NCBI GenBank assembly: GCA_902805555.1 | Contig: CADCSY010000024.1 | Coordinates: 1 to 64,000, forward strand | Source of the DNA: an uncultured Acidimicrobiales bacterium | GTDB taxonomy: Bacteria > Actinomycetota > Acidimicrobiia > Acidimicrobiales > CADCSY01 | Direction of reading: 5' to 3' | DNA length: 64,000 nucleotides | In this document: one piece after another, positions 63,559 through 64,000 of the stretch | Layout of the letters: each line of letters starts with the position of its first letter | Numbering within the stretch: position 1 is the stretch's first letter | Made by a program: the position numbers and the translations under genes | The notes under the pieces: model-generated | Seen by the model: the letters and a program-made list of their open reading frames with translations, nothing else | Database searches by the model: none | Told to the model about the DNA's origin: nothing

Positions 63559-64000
63559 GCCGCAGCACCCGGAGCGAGCCGGTCGCCGCCTGGTCGACGA
63601 AGCCGTCGGCCAGCGCTCGCAGGTACACCTCGTAGGGCGGGCGCCCGCCGTCGGCAGGGTCGGGGAACACGTCGTGGATGGCGAGCAGCCCGCCGACCGC
63701 GACCTTGGGCGACCAGGCGTCGTAGTCCGCGTGGGCGGGCTCGGCGCCGTGGCCGCCGTCGACGAACACGAGCGCTGCGGGTCCTGCGACGAGGGACGCC
63801 GCCACCGGTGACGACGCCACCACCGCCACGACGTGGGGTTCGAGGCCGGCCTCCCAGATCGTCCGGCGGAAGGTGGGCAGCGTGTCGATGAGGCCGACCC
63901 CCGGGTCGACGAGGGACGGGTCGTGCCACTCCCACCCCGGCTGGTTCTCCTCCGAGCCGCGGTGGTGGTCGACCGCCACGAGCACGGTGCCTCCCTCCCT
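63548..64000 (-). CDS. Class I SAM methyltransferase (CmcI/TylF-like), 5'-truncated by window edge
   Basis: The frame enters from the right edge and has 150 codons plus a stop in the window. It contains LVAVDHHRGSEENQPGWEWHD, LVFVDGGHGAEPAHADYDAWSPKVAVGGLLAIHDVF (hallmarks FVDGGH and DYDAW) and YEVYLRALADGF, the pattern of macrocin-O-methyltransferase-type proteins, where the His and Asp residues bind a metal. The SAM-binding glycine motif lies beyond the window. It is followed directly by the overlapping membrane-protein gene. Confidence 0.75.
   Translation of the reverse strand, partial: REGGTVLVAVDHHRGSEENQPGWEWHDPSLVDPGVGLIDTLPTFRRTIWEAGLEPHVVAVVASSPVAASLVAGPAALVFVDGGHGAEPAHADYDAWSPKVAVGGLLAIHDVFPDPADGGRPPYEVYLRALADGFVDQAATGSLRVLRRDR

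Overview
The window is a very GC-rich, gene-dense bacterial chromosome segment. Actinobacterial lineage is inferred from about 15 starts that sit 6-7 bases after a TANNNT hexamer (leaderless mRNAs), Ku plus a stand-alone ATP-dependent ligase, a DtxR/IdeR-type iron box, an MpaB-family oxygenase and a mycothiol-dependent-type DinB-fold protein. A large FG-GAP/SLH secreted protein and the gene mix fit Acidimicrobiia best, but that is a guess. No insertion sequence, prophage or CRISPR array was seen.

Layout. 1-3.6 kb: tRNA-Arg(CCT), a catalase-fold protein, a small unknown gene with a triple-CTAG operator, a DinB-like protein, a duplicated 80-bp element and a roughly 52-bp-period array of imperfect hairpin units. 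3.9-9.9 kb: Tat-exported PhoD, then a translationally coupled modA-modB-modC-chrA operon. 10-14.5 kb: secreted lysozyme-like protein, GT-C-type membrane protein, an AhpD/CMD-family gene with an in-frame TGA in a CxxC position followed by a SECIS-like hairpin (probable selenoprotein), and a beta-lactamase-fold hydrolase. 14.6-27.7 kb: FG-GAP/SLH protein, two divergent AI-2E-family exporters, LigC-like ligase and Ku, a 1176-residue cyclase/ATPase/TPR regulator, DUF3253 and MpaB proteins, and a second hydrolase. 27.8-42.2 kb: a long leftward block (hydrolase lipoprotein, fasciclin lipoprotein, sulfite-oxidase-like protein, GlgX, Nei, MFS exporter with a leaderless upstream ORF, Lhr helicase, stress-like protein, cupredoxin). 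42.3-47 kb: DtxR regulator and iron ABC transporter with a perfect 18-bp palindrome over the substrate-binding-protein start. 47-52.3 kb: HelD-like helicase, VOC protein, YceI and MarR sharing three operators, patatin. 52.6-58.6 kb: hemE and hemG/Y, a 68-bp tandem repeat, alpha/beta hydrolase, thioesterase, and Lnt with Ser at the catalytic Cys position. 58.6-64 kb: a glycosyltransferase-methyltransferase-toroid-protein cluster, a second cyclase, a membrane protein and a truncated methyltransferase.

The strongest observations are the probable selenoprotein (12596-13204), the 52-bp hairpin-unit array (2893-3610), the DtxR box over a start codon (43030-43047) and the consistent leaderless promoter grammar. 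All functional calls come from reading motifs by eye; no database search was run.
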